Source of the DNA: Cyanobacteria bacterium UBA1186
Lineage (GTDB): Bacteria > Cyanobacteriota > Vampirovibrionia > Gastranaerophilales > Gastranaerophilaceae
Direction: 5' to 3'
DNA length: 11,358 bases
Assembly (NCBI GenBank): GCA_002309875.1
Contig: DBYM01000076.1
Span: forward strand, 1 to 11,358
Shown: in pieces, positions 1 through 6,696 of the stretch
How positions within the stretch are numbered: position 1 is the first letter of the stretch
Layout: every line of letters begins with the position of its first letter
The notes under the pieces: generated by a model
Database searches by the model: none
What the model saw: the letters and a program-made list of their open reading frames with translations, nothing else
What the model was told of the DNA's origin: nothing
Translations under genes and position numbers: made by a program

Positions 1-330
1 GTATTTAATAAAATGTACTAAATAATTTATAATACTTCCTGTTTCTCCTTTTAACAGAATAAGTATTATGGAACTAACATTAAAGATAAATCTGATAAAT
101 GTAGTTATAGAAATAACGGGTAGTAAGTATGGCTTATCAAAGGATTTTTTATTGCAAATACTGAAAAATAGAAACACTAAAAGCAGTATGTTTATTAATA
201 ATAAAATATCCGATATTATTGGTAATAAAGGTATAGTCACAATAAAACATAGAATAATAACTGATATTACATCCAAAAGTGTTCTTTTATGTTCTTTTAA
301 TATTTTTCTTGCAGTATCTTTCATTCTCAT
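1..330 (-). CDS. FlhA/SctV-family (FHIPEP) export-apparatus protein, N-terminal part, cut by window edge
   Basis: This is an open reading frame of 110 codons that runs off the left edge without a stop. A GGAGGT site (334-339) precedes ATG-AGA-ATG, so the start is 330 or 324; spacing from the core GGAGG is 4 or 10 nt. After a basic N-terminus (about residues 1-17) come hydrophobic segments at about 19-37 and 39-57. Residues 34-103 follow the FlhA N-terminal pattern closely: LP..SDILLLINILL, then a short basic/polar loop, then P...ITTFIRF.FNVSS..LILLKGETG. The last part matches the family's TT.LRLALNVASTR.IL..GHTG block. FlhA and SctV form the nonameric inner-membrane export gate of flagellar and injectisome type III secretion. 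The conserved arginine before NV is present, but the S-T-R after NV(A) is replaced by SSI, so this is a divergent member. It lies about 100 bp downstream of the TPR gene and may belong to the same transcription unit. Family is fairly certain; flagellar versus other role is unknown. Confidence 0.8.
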   Translation of the reverse strand, partial: MRMKDTARKILKEHKRTLLDVISVIILCFIVTIPLLPIISDILLLINILLLVFLFFSICNKKSFDKPYLLPVISITTFIRFIFNVSSIILILLKGETGSIINYLVHFIKY

Positions 331-431
331 TTTACCTCCTATAATTTTTACTTGATTTTGATTAAAAAATTATTAACATTTTTTGTTTTAACAATACATA
401 ATCTTATCCTTTTTACATATTGTAGTATGTT
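331..431. other. AT-rich gap between TPR gene and FlhA-like gene
   Basis: About 100 bp of very AT-rich DNA. The only clear signal is the Shine-Dalgarno of the FlhA-like gene at 334-339. I see no GC-rich hairpin with a T-run that would terminate the upstream operon, so read-through from the TPR gene is possible. A separate promoter for the FlhA-like gene cannot be excluded, but I found no convincing -35/-10 pair. Confidence 0.4.
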
Positions 432-1244
432 TTATAATATTCTCTGCGTTTTATTAGTAACGAACATATAAACTTTTGATAATACTTCTGCGATAGGTAT
501 ATTGAATTTTCCGCCTTCTGTATCTTTGGGTGACATTGTTTTGCGTCTGCCAAGTTTTTCTTCAATTGATTGTTTTATTTTTTCATTTACATTATTGTGA
601 CGTTCTTTTGAATATTTATTAAGTATAATATCCAAATAACATAGGATTTCTTCTTGGGTAAGGTTTGCCGGTTTGTTTTCATAGTAATTAAATACTTTTG
701 TAAAATATAAATAACCTTTTAGATAATCTCCTTTTCTAAACCAGGTTTTTGATAAATATATTTCCAGCATTATACTGGGCTGTATTTTATAAAGTCTTTC
801 AAAAATTGGCAAAACTTCGTCATAATAACCCATTGCATATAAAATTCGCGCTTTAACTTCAAGCTCGTTATTGGTTCTTTGAAAATTATTTTTATCTAAT
901 TCCATCGCCTTATTTATTAATTTTAGTGCTTTAAATAGATTACAATTTCCCATACAATAACAATTAGCAAGATAAAAATAAACTCCGGAGCCGGCATAAT
1001 AGGGTTCTTCGTAATCTTCTATTTCCTCAAATAAAACTGCTGCTTTGTTTTCGTATCCGCAGAGATATAATGTTTGAGCATAGATAAATATTGCATCTTC
1101 AGACTCAGGATGATATTTATATGCAATGCGTGCAAGCTTCAATGCTTCAGCATATTTATCATCTTTAAGCAAGTCTCTTGCAGCATACAAAGCTGTTTTA
1201 CTTTGTTTAAATTCATTTATATTACATAAACAACTTTGAGCCAT
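432..1244 (-). CDS. Tetratricopeptide-repeat (TPR) protein
   Basis: A 270-residue soluble protein made largely of paired helices. TPR-like units are visible at about residues 17-50 (the D.KYAEALKLARIAYKYHPE pattern), 51-76, 88-120 (ALKLINKAMELDKNN) and 125-157 (ARILYAMGYYDEVLPIFERLYKIQP), with further helical pairs to about 215. The last ~50 residues are basic and less repeat-like. There is no signal peptide or membrane segment. TPR arrays usually scaffold protein complexes, and some act as type III secretion chaperones; that second role is only a possibility here, suggested by the FlhA-like gene downstream. The start ATG (1244) follows the stop of the SMC-like gene directly (TAAATG), so translation is probably coupled. 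AGGA about 10 nt upstream lies inside the upstream gene. The N-terminus carries two cysteines (C5, C7), which may be chance. Confidence 0.75.
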   Translation of the reverse strand: MAQSCLCNINEFKQSKTALYAARDLLKDDKYAEALKLARIAYKYHPESEDAIFIYAQTLYLCGYENKAAVLFEEIEDYEEPYYAGSGVYFYLANCYCMGNCNLFKALKLINKAMELDKNNFQRTNNELEVKARILYAMGYYDEVLPIFERLYKIQPSIMLEIYLSKTWFRKGDYLKGYLYFTKVFNYYENKPANLTQEEILCYLDIILNKYSKERHNNVNEKIKQSIEEKLGRRKTMSPKDTEGGKFNIPIAEVLSKVYMFVTNKTQRIL

Positions 1245-1766
1245 TTAAATTTTTCCTATTTTGTGAACCTTATCTGCCGCATCAATTATAGGTTTGCTGT
1301 GGCTTACCGCAATGATTTGAGTATTTTTTGTTATCCTCTTTAATTCTTTTGCATAGTTTTCTGCTTCTTTTAAATTCATGCAAATACCGCAATCATCAAT
1401 AAGTTGAGTATCAATTTGTCTTGCAAAATTAGCTACTTTTGCCTTTATTGATAATTTGCCATTGATATAGTATTTGCTTACTGTATGACCAGAAGTGCAT
1501 TGTTTTAAAACTCTTTCAATTGTTTGGTTATCGTCAGTTGTTATTTTGACAGCAGCTTTTCCTGAATCATTTTTCTTATTAAAAAAGAATCCGTTATAAT
1601 CAACTCTTTTATCTTTTTCCCCGAAAACAAAACCAATGCTATCCAGAATATTTGATTTTCCCACACCGTTTGCACCGGTAATAACATTCAAGCCGCCGCT
1701 AAAGGATAAAGTTTCTTTATCACAAACTGTTTTAAAATTTTCAATTTCTAATTTAGTTATAATCAT
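1245..1766 (-). CDS. Minimal SMC/RecN-like ATPase lacking coiled coil and hinge
   Basis: 173 residues if started at 1766, where GGAGGT (1771-1776) sits 4 nt before ATG. A longer frame to 1793 would overlap the upstream gene's end and has no such site. The N-terminal half is a typical SMC head: LEIENFKT, G.N.ITGANGVGKSNILDSI with Walker A at residues 31-38, FVFGE at 46-50, and YYINGK at 99-104. The C-terminal half also resembles an SMC head: QLIDD (Walker B-like, D124-D125), then KELKRITKNTQIIAVSHSKPIIDAADKVHKI, like the Q.I.ITH..AD..Y.V end of SMCs. Everything normally between the lobes, several hundred residues of coiled coil and hinge, is reduced to a few residues. No LSGGE-type signature is visible, the usual Walker B glutamate appears as D125, and the D-loop LD is lost. 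ATP binding is plausible; normal head-head ATP hydrolysis is doubtful. It is tightly packed in the operon, between the DnaE-like and TPR genes. Confidence 0.75.
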   Translation of the reverse strand: MIITKLEIENFKTVCDKETLSFSGGLNVITGANGVGKSNILDSIGFVFGEKDKRVDYNGFFFNKKNDSGKAAVKITTDDNQTIERVLKQCTSGHTVSKYYINGKLSIKAKVANFARQIDTQLIDDCGICMNLKEAENYAKELKRITKNTQIIAVSHSKPIIDAADKVHKIGKI

Positions 1767-1770
1767 TTTT

Positions 1771-1776
1771 ACCTCC
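1771..1776 (-). promoter_or_regulatory. Shine-Dalgarno GGAGGT that sets the SMC-like start
   Basis: A perfect GGAGGT directly after the stop codon of the DnaE-like gene (stop 1777-1779) and 4 nt before the ATG at 1766. It favours the 173-residue start over the longer in-frame start at 1793. Confidence 0.75.
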
Positions 1777-4068
1777 TTATTTATATTCTGCAAAAATCTT
1801 TGGATAATGGGCTCTTAAATATGCCATATAATAAATTTGCATTGTATACCCGATTGCGTGTGATTTGGAATAAGCAAAAGAGCCATCTTCAGTTAAAAGT
1901 TTTGTAATATGGCTAGCAAAAGTTTTATCATAGCCGTTTTTTGTTAATGTGTTAATAAATGATTTTTTATCAAAAATCTCTTTTTTAATGTCATTTCTTA
2001 AGATATCTGCTTTTGCGAACGTACATTTTGTCAGTTTTCTTATTATTTCAATTACTTGTTCTTCATAAACTAAGATACCGTAAGTGCTTTCTAAAACAGA
2101 TTGTAATTCAGAACTAATATATTCAAAACTTTTGCCGTTTTTTCTTTCGATATATTCTTTCATTAAACCGTTTTTAATTGGTTTTTCTCTAAACAAAGCG
2201 AGAAACGTACAGAATTGTTCAAAATTTTCAGGCTTTAGTTCTTTAACATATTTGATACAGTCATTCGTGCAAAGAGTATAAATATCTTTTGTTTCACCTT
2301 TTGTAATCAGGTCATAAGTGCTATTATCGTCTATTGATATTTCCCCCAATTCTATACCTGCACTATTAGCAACATCATTAATAAAGGAAATGTATCTGTT
2401 TGGTATAATATTAAATTTGGTATATCCCAAATTATCCATTATATGTATAGGATATTGCGCAATCAGTTCTTCAAACATGTTGTACCGTAGGGGAATAGTA
2501 CAATCTAATTTTTTTGGTGAAATTATTGAACCGGCACTTATAGTACCGCATTTATCCTTTAATCCTTCGTAGATTATTGCGTTGTGTACAATTTTTCTGA
2601 GACTTACATCCTCGCCGGAACGGGTTTTAATAGTATAATTTTCGTCATATAGTTTTTTAAACTTGGAACTTTTAAGTTTAATAATATCCTTTAAACTGGT
2701 TTTATTAGAACTCTTTAGCATTTTGCACAGAGTTTTGCACTCTGAATAAGGAATATCATATAATCTGCATATCCACATAAAATTTGCTACAGGAGAAAAT
2801 GTTACATGCGTGGATATTTTTACGGTTTGATTTTCGTATTTTTGGTTTATGTATTTTAAAAGATTTTTGCTTTCAGAAGCCCCAACATCAATATTTATAC
2901 TTGGTAGCGTATCTGTTTCAGGATTTAAGAATCTCTCAAAATACAAATTGTTTTTTATAGGATCAATGTGTGTAATTTCAAGTGCATAACAAATAACGCT
3001 GCATGTTGCATAACCTCGTCCTAAACCATACGGAATGTTATTTTCTTTTGCATATTTTATGTAATCCCAAACAATTAAAAAATAATCTGCCAGATTTTTT
3101 TGCTTTATTACCTGCAATTCGTATTCATATCGATTTTTAATTTCATCGGTAATTTTTGAGTATCTTTCAGCTATACCTTTTTTAACAAGTTCTTCTAAAT
3201 AATCCTGCGAGGTATAACTTTTGGGTGTATCGTATTTTGGTAATTTAGAAAAATCATAAAATTTTTCTAAATCGACATTACATTTTTGAATTATTTCATC
3301 AATATTTGAAATATATTCATTAAACTGCTTACTGTCTAAAAAATGGTAAATTTTTCTTAATTCATCAAGTGACCGATAATGAAAATATCCCCACAAATAT
3401 TCTTTATTAGGTCTGTCATAATCTAACCTTTCACTATAAAAAGAGTTAAATTTTGGGAATTCATTATTCTTAAAATATCTTGCCTCACATGTAATAACAG
3501 GTTTTATTTTCAGTTTCTTGGCAATATTTATCAGGTTAATAAAATGTTCATTGCGTATATTAATTTCATCTTCATTTAATCCGATATATAAATCTTCTCC
3601 AAAAATATTTTCATACTTTTTTATTTGTTCTATTAATTGTGAATTAGTTTTATTGGGCAATAATTCATATGTTACGCATATTAGACCTTCCGAATACTTG
3701 CTCAAAACATTAAAATCAATTCTGAACTTTTCAAAATTGCCTTTTGTATTTGCATAATTGGACAATTGAATTAGATTTTCAAAACCTTCGTTATTTTTTG
3801 CGTATAGCAATATTTCGGATAGTGTTTTTTTACGACCGGATTCTGCACTATTTTTGCATATATTAAATTTAGTGCCGATAATTGGTTTTATTCCGTTTTC
3901 TACTGCTTTTTGGTAAAATTCTACAGCTCCGGATAATATAGAATCGTCAGTTAATGCAATAGCTTTTAATTTGTTCTTTTTAGCAAAATCAATATAGTCA
4001 TCTATTTTAATAAGACTTTGCCCCAATTCATAATCACTATGAACATTTAATTGCGTAATGTAATTCAT
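1777..4068 (-). CDS. Truncated, active-site-altered DnaE-like (DNA polymerase III alpha) protein
   Basis: 763 residues, against about 1000-1200 for DnaE. An N-terminal PHP-like domain runs to about residue 200 (LNVHSDYEL at 7-15, LTDDSILSGAVEFY at 39-52, GIKPIIGTKF at 59-68). The PolIII palm follows: GLGRGYATCS (348-357) in place of GRGSAAGS, ITHIDPI..N..FERFLNPE (365-384), then LPSINIDV (388-395) where the family has MPD(I/F)D(I/V)DF. The first catalytic aspartate (E. coli D401) is therefore N392; the second is kept (D394), as is the third (D545 in IMDNLGY). SAGSIISP (511-518), YEEQVIEIIRKLT (668-680) and the fingers motif YSKSHAIGYTMQIYYMAYLRAHYP (733-756) remain. The protein then stops, with no HhH, OB or tau-binding region. 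PHP metal ligands are also partly replaced (N8, D42). A normal replicative role is unlikely; structural, DNA-binding or regulatory use is inference. GGAGGT (4077-4082) lies 8 nt before ATG. Confidence 0.85.
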   Translation of the reverse strand: MNYITQLNVHSDYELGQSLIKIDDYIDFAKKNKLKAIALTDDSILSGAVEFYQKAVENGIKPIIGTKFNICKNSAESGRKKTLSEILLYAKNNEGFENLIQLSNYANTKGNFEKFRIDFNVLSKYSEGLICVTYELLPNKTNSQLIEQIKKYENIFGEDLYIGLNEDEINIRNEHFINLINIAKKLKIKPVITCEARYFKNNEFPKFNSFYSERLDYDRPNKEYLWGYFHYRSLDELRKIYHFLDSKQFNEYISNIDEIIQKCNVDLEKFYDFSKLPKYDTPKSYTSQDYLEELVKKGIAERYSKITDEIKNRYEYELQVIKQKNLADYFLIVWDYIKYAKENNIPYGLGRGYATCSVICYALEITHIDPIKNNLYFERFLNPETDTLPSINIDVGASESKNLLKYINQKYENQTVKISTHVTFSPVANFMWICRLYDIPYSECKTLCKMLKSSNKTSLKDIIKLKSSKFKKLYDENYTIKTRSGEDVSLRKIVHNAIIYEGLKDKCGTISAGSIISPKKLDCTIPLRYNMFEELIAQYPIHIMDNLGYTKFNIIPNRYISFINDVANSAGIELGEISIDDNSTYDLITKGETKDIYTLCTNDCIKYVKELKPENFEQFCTFLALFREKPIKNGLMKEYIERKNGKSFEYISSELQSVLESTYGILVYEEQVIEIIRKLTKCTFAKADILRNDIKKEIFDKKSFINTLTKNGYDKTFASHITKLLTEDGSFAYSKSHAIGYTMQIYYMAYLRAHYPKIFAEYK

Positions 4069-4069
4069 C

Positions 4070-4525
4070 TTATATTACCTCCAAATTCTTAAAAATAATT
4101 GTTGTCATATCTAATTTGTCTGATAATTGCGCTAATTTATCAGTTATATAAATCAATTCTTCATCTTTATTATTAAATTTCTTGTTTTTAACTGTTATGT
4201 TGCTTACTTCATCAATAAACAGGTGGTCCAAACAAAATTCATCTTCAGAAATTCTTAAACATTCATCTGTTATTTCTTCAAGCGAAAAATTCGGCTTATA
4301 TTTCATATAAATTGCCTCTGCAATTAACTTTGCACTATCTTTTTCCAAGTCAGTTTCCAAGTCTGTATAGTTAAGGATTCTTTCTATGATGTTTTTACAA
4401 AAATTTGAGGTTATAAAAATTGCAGTTGGTAAATTGGAATCCTTTAAGATTTTATTTAACAAACTTGTAACATAATTCTGTACATCTTGAATTTCTGCAG
4501 CATCAATTAAATCAAAATGTTTCAT
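4070..4525 (-). CDS. Unrecognised 151-residue operon protein
   Basis: I do not recognise this family. The protein is acidic, predicted mostly helical, and has no signal peptide or membrane segment. A mixed hydrophobic stretch at about residues 33-42 (LPTAIFITSN) could be a buried strand leading into a helix (FCKNIIERILNY). The C-terminal half is rich in D, E, N and K. It is the second gene of the operon, starting only 2 nt after the FtsZ-like stop and ending 1 nt before the ATG of the DnaE-like gene, whose Shine-Dalgarno lies inside its 3' end. Its own GGAG (4539-4542) is 13 nt from the ATG, rather far, so translation probably depends on coupling to the upstream gene. Such packing suggests a fixed stoichiometric partner of its neighbours. 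Confidence 0.6.
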   Translation of the reverse strand: MKHFDLIDAAEIQDVQNYVTSLLNKILKDSNLPTAIFITSNFCKNIIERILNYTDLETDLEKDSAKLIAEAIYMKYKPNFSLEEITDECLRISEDEFCLDHLFIDEVSNITVKNKKFNNKDEELIYITDKLAQLSDKLDMTTIIFKNLEVI

Positions 4526-4527
4526 AT

Positions 4528-5217
4528 TTATTTTAAATCTCCGTAAATATTGTCAATATTTGCTATGCGTTTTAGTATGCCTTTTAAAATTTGCTCAATT
4601 GCAACATTTGTAAATTCACATTTAAAATCATCATTTAATATTTTTGATTTTGTCTTTTTTACAATCATTTTGTACGGAACCGCATAAAGAGTTTGTCCCT
4701 CAATGTTGTAATTTCTGACCTCCAGTTTTCTTCTGGGAACAGGTTTCTTGGGATTTTTAGGAGTTAAAATAATTATAAAAAGAGCAATACCCAACTCATT
4801 TGCCCAGTCTGCGAAAGGGAAAAGGCTGTTTCTTCCGAATGCTGAATCGTGAGAAATTACTAAAAATAAAACATGCGCATCTTTCATTAAATTTTTTATT
4901 TGATTTTCCGAACTTAAAAGAGCTTCTTTTGCGAGTTCATTATCATCGCTGCATGCTAAACCTTTTGTAACTTTTTTGCCAATTAAAATTTTATGTTTTA
5001 AATTAGCAAAACAGTTTTGTAAAAGCTCTTTATCACAATTCAAACCATACATATCAATGTTTTTTATGTTCTTTGAAGCAATCTTATCGGCAATATCGCA
5101 GCCAAAAGTTCCAACACCAAATAATTTTACTTTGAAATTCTTTTTCTTTAATTTCCCGTAATTTTTGATAAAATACTCAATATTATCAATATTGGCTTGG
5201 ATTCTTGAATCTTCCAT
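4528..5217 (-). CDS. FtsZ/tubulin-like GTPase-domain protein, short and degenerate
   Basis: 229 residues, against about 350-450 for FtsZ. After a short N-terminal helix (1-26) the sequence follows the FtsZ nucleotide-binding domain in order: KVKLFGVGTFGCDIADKI (29-46, the FtsZ G.GGGG.NAV region), YGLNCDKELLQ (57-67, FtsZ INTDAQAL), ILIGKKVTKGLACSDD (77-92), then AHVLFLVISHDSAFGRN (114-130) and FADWANELGIALFIIILTP (135-153), and VPYKMIVKK (180-188, FtsZ IPNDRLL). The tubulin signature GGGTGTG is replaced by SHDSAFGRN, although the surrounding strands and helices remain. The C-terminal activation domain with the T7 catalytic loop is missing. It therefore cannot form ordinary FtsZ protofilaments by the known mechanism; nucleotide binding may remain. 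It is the promoter-proximal gene of the operon. AAGGA (5225-5229) lies 7 nt before ATG. The family assignment rests on ordered motifs seen by eye. Confidence 0.7.
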   Translation of the reverse strand: MEDSRIQANIDNIEYFIKNYGKLKKKNFKVKLFGVGTFGCDIADKIASKNIKNIDMYGLNCDKELLQNCFANLKHKILIGKKVTKGLACSDDNELAKEALLSSENQIKNLMKDAHVLFLVISHDSAFGRNSLFPFADWANELGIALFIIILTPKNPKKPVPRRKLEVRNYNIEGQTLYAVPYKMIVKKTKSKILNDDFKCEFTNVAIEQILKGILKRIANIDNIYGDLK

Positions 5218-5245
5218 ATAACAATCCTTTCTCTTTTATATTTTG

Positions 5246-5251
5246 ATTATA
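5246..5251 (-). promoter_or_regulatory. Candidate -10 (TATAAT) of the FtsZ/DnaE/SMC-like operon
   Basis: The minus strand reads a perfect TATAAT here, 28 nt before the ATG at 5217 and upstream of the AAGGA site. No good -35 is present at 16-18 bp spacing (about CCGTTT at 17), so the promoter may be weak or need an activator. The divergent WYL regulator is the natural candidate. Confidence 0.45.
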
Positions 5252-5292
5252 AGGGGTTAGTATGTCAGAAACGGGTGTATAAAAATTTTTTG

Positions 5293-5301
5293 TGTTAAAA
5301 T
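5293..5301 (+). promoter_or_regulatory. Candidate extended -10 of the WYL regulator gene
   Basis: TGTTAAAAT fits the extended -10 form TGnTATAAT with one mismatch. There is no clear -35, as is usual for extended -10 promoters. Transcription would start near 5308 and give a leader of about 40 nt carrying the GGAG at 5339-5342. The opposing operon's -10 is only about 45 bp away, so one regulator bound here could control both directions. Confidence 0.35.
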
Positions 5302-5350
5302 AATCATGTCCGAATGTGACAGAGTAATTTGATATATTGGAGTTATGATT

Positions 5351-6331
5351 ATGGAAGATAAACCGAGGTATTCAAGAATATCAGATATTTTAGACTTGTT
5401 GATTTTAATGCAATCCAAAGTGTTGGGAGTGACTCTTTCTGATATTCAAAAGCACTTTAATATTTCGCGCAGAACTGCTGAAAGAATGCGCGATAGTGTT
5501 TTGGCAGTTTTACCGCAAGTCAATGAAATCGAAACAAATTCAAGAGAAAAGCATTGGGGATTTACATCAAATCATATAAAAGAAATCGTGAATTTTTCAA
5601 ATGAAGAAGTTGCGAATCTTGAAAATCTGCAAAAATATATTCAGGCGGATAGTTTTCAGGATAAAGAAAAAATGCTTGAAAAAACTATTTCAAAAATCAA
5701 AACATTGCAAAGAAAAAATAATTATATATCAGATAACACTATTGAAATGCTGCTTCAAACTGAAGGTTTTGCCGTAAAACAAGCTCCTAAATATAAAATT
5801 AACTTGCAATTTTTAGAAATAATAAGAGAAGCACTCTCAAAAAATAAAAAGATAAATGCAAGATATAATGACAGAGAGCGCTTGTTATGTCCTTATGGTT
5901 TGATATACGGAGATAAATTATACCTAATCTGCGTTGATGAAAAACACGGAACGGAACCTTATTGTTATTTGATGCACAAGTTTACGGATATAAAGTTGAC
6001 AGAAGAAACCTTTGACAAAGGAGATTTTGACTTGGATAAATATGCAAAAAAATCATTTGGTGTTTATCAGGGCGAGATTTATAATGTCAAACTTTTGTTC
6101 AAAAAAGAAGCTGAAGAAGATGTTTTGAATTACAATTTCCATCCGACACAAAAAGTAAAACAGAATCAGGACGGAACAATAACTGTTACATTTAAAGCTT
6201 CCGGAAATAAGGAAATTATCTGGCATTTATTTAAATGGGGGAATTTAGTCAAAATACTTGCTCCTGCATCTTTAAGAAAAGAATACGAAGATTATTTAAA
6301 AGATGTGTTGAAAAATATAATGCCCAATTAA
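5351..6331 (+). CDS. WYL-domain transcriptional regulator with N-terminal HTH
   Basis: 326 residues from the ATG at 5351. GGAG (5339-5342) lies 8 nt before this ATG but only 2 nt before an in-frame ATG at 5345, so 5351 is preferred. A DeoR/HTH_11-type helix-turn-helix occupies about residues 10-50 (LSDIQKHFNISRRTAERMRDSV). The centre and C-terminus form a WYL domain: LCPYGLIYGDKLYLICVDE at about 180-198, where the W-Y-L position reads LYL, followed by the arginine-poor YLMHKFTDIKLT segment, and a WCX-type C-terminal region ending in a KEYEDYLKDVL helix. WYL proteins are ligand-responsive regulators, often of DNA-damage, phage-defence or mobile-element genes, and may sense nucleic acid. It points away from the FtsZ/DnaE/SMC-like operon with a shared intergenic region, which suggests it controls that operon and itself. 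Cytoplasmic, no membrane segment. Confidence 0.85.
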   Translation: MEDKPRYSRISDILDLLILMQSKVLGVTLSDIQKHFNISRRTAERMRDSVLAVLPQVNEIETNSREKHWGFTSNHIKEIVNFSNEEVANLENLQKYIQADSFQDKEKMLEKTISKIKTLQRKNNYISDNTIEMLLQTEGFAVKQAPKYKINLQFLEIIREALSKNKKINARYNDRERLLCPYGLIYGDKLYLICVDEKHGTEPYCYLMHKFTDIKLTEETFDKGDFDLDKYAKKSFGVYQGEIYNVKLLFKKEAEEDVLNYNFHPTQKVKQNQDGTITVTFKASGNKEIIWHLFKWGNLVKILAPASLRKEYEDYLKDVLKNIMPN

Positions 6332-6347
6332 TGTATTTTTAAATGCT

Positions 6348-6377
6348 GTTTAAAAGGGTTTTAAACCTGTTTTAAAC
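6348..6377. terminator. AT-rich inverted repeats between convergent genes, possible weak terminator
   Basis: GTTTAAAAGGGTTTTAAAC (6348-6366) is a perfect 8-bp stem with a 3-nt loop. It is followed by a second GTTTTAAAC (6369-6377) and then AAGGTTTAAATTTT. The repeats lie between the WYL stop and the stop of the opposing 77-residue gene, where a bidirectional terminator would be expected. The stems are almost entirely A/T, so strength is doubtful; a binding site is another option. Confidence 0.35.
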
Positions 6378-6605
6378 AAGGTTTAAATTTTCAATATCTT
6401 TTTCGTGATCAATAAAAAATGCATTCAAGACATCTGCATCATTTCGCAGGTGCTTAACTACCGGCGCCAAATTATAGCATGCTTCTATTTCTGGCTGATT
6501 CGCAACGAAATAATCAATAACAACAGCAGTGTTATAAATATTTTCCGACCACTTGCTTAATTGCTTAAACTCTTTCGGTGTAATATTCAATCCGACTTTT
6601 TCCAT
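6372..6605 (-). CDS. Small hypothetical protein (77 residues)
   Basis: The start at 6605 is set by AAAGGAGG (6613-6620), 7 nt upstream. An in-frame ATG at 6680 would add a 25-residue cysteine- and phenylalanine-rich stretch that has no ribosome site and looks like leader DNA. The protein is soluble and probably all-helical (ITPKEFKQLSKWSENIYNTAVVIDYF, then LAPVVKHLRNDADVLNAFFIDHE). I do not recognise the family. It lies about 90 bp downstream of the fic gene on the same strand and may be co-transcribed. A role as a Fic partner is possible but unsupported, since the Fic protein carries its own inhibitory motif. Confidence 0.6.
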   Translation of the reverse strand: MEKVGLNITPKEFKQLSKWSENIYNTAVVIDYFVANQPEIEACYNLAPVVKHLRNDADVLNAFFIDHEKDIENLNLV

Positions 6606-6696
6606 ACAAAAACCTCCTTTGACACACAACATTAGCGTGAAAAAAGAATAAAAGCAGAAAAGTTTTACAAAACAACACAAATCTGATTTTCAGAAG
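6606..6696 (-). other. Leader/intergenic segment between fic and the 77-residue gene
   Basis: It contains the strong AAAGGAGG site and a weak promoter-like pair on the minus strand (TTGTTT, 17 bp, TTTATT). No intrinsic terminator for fic is visible, so the two genes may share a transcript. Confidence 0.3.

Noticed and set aside
68..355. Plus-strand open frame of 95 codons
   Set aside because: It is the opposite strand of the FlhA-family reading frame, which has a strong Shine-Dalgarno and clear family motifs; the plus frame has no ribosome site.
1767..1793. Longer start of the SMC-like gene
   Set aside because: It would overlap the DnaE-like stop and place the perfect GGAGGT inside the coding region; the ATG at 1766 fits the ribosome site and the usual SMC N-terminus.
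1777..4068. DnaE-like gene as a pseudogene
   Set aside because: The frame is intact over 763 codons, with strong ribosome site and close coupling to both neighbours; changes sit at catalytic residues rather than scattered as stops or frameshifts.
6606..6680. 25-residue N-terminal extension of the 77-residue protein, resembling a signal peptide
   Set aside because: The upstream ATG lacks a ribosome site, while AAAGGAGG is ideally placed for the ATG at 6605; the hydrophobic look comes from T/C-rich leader DNA.
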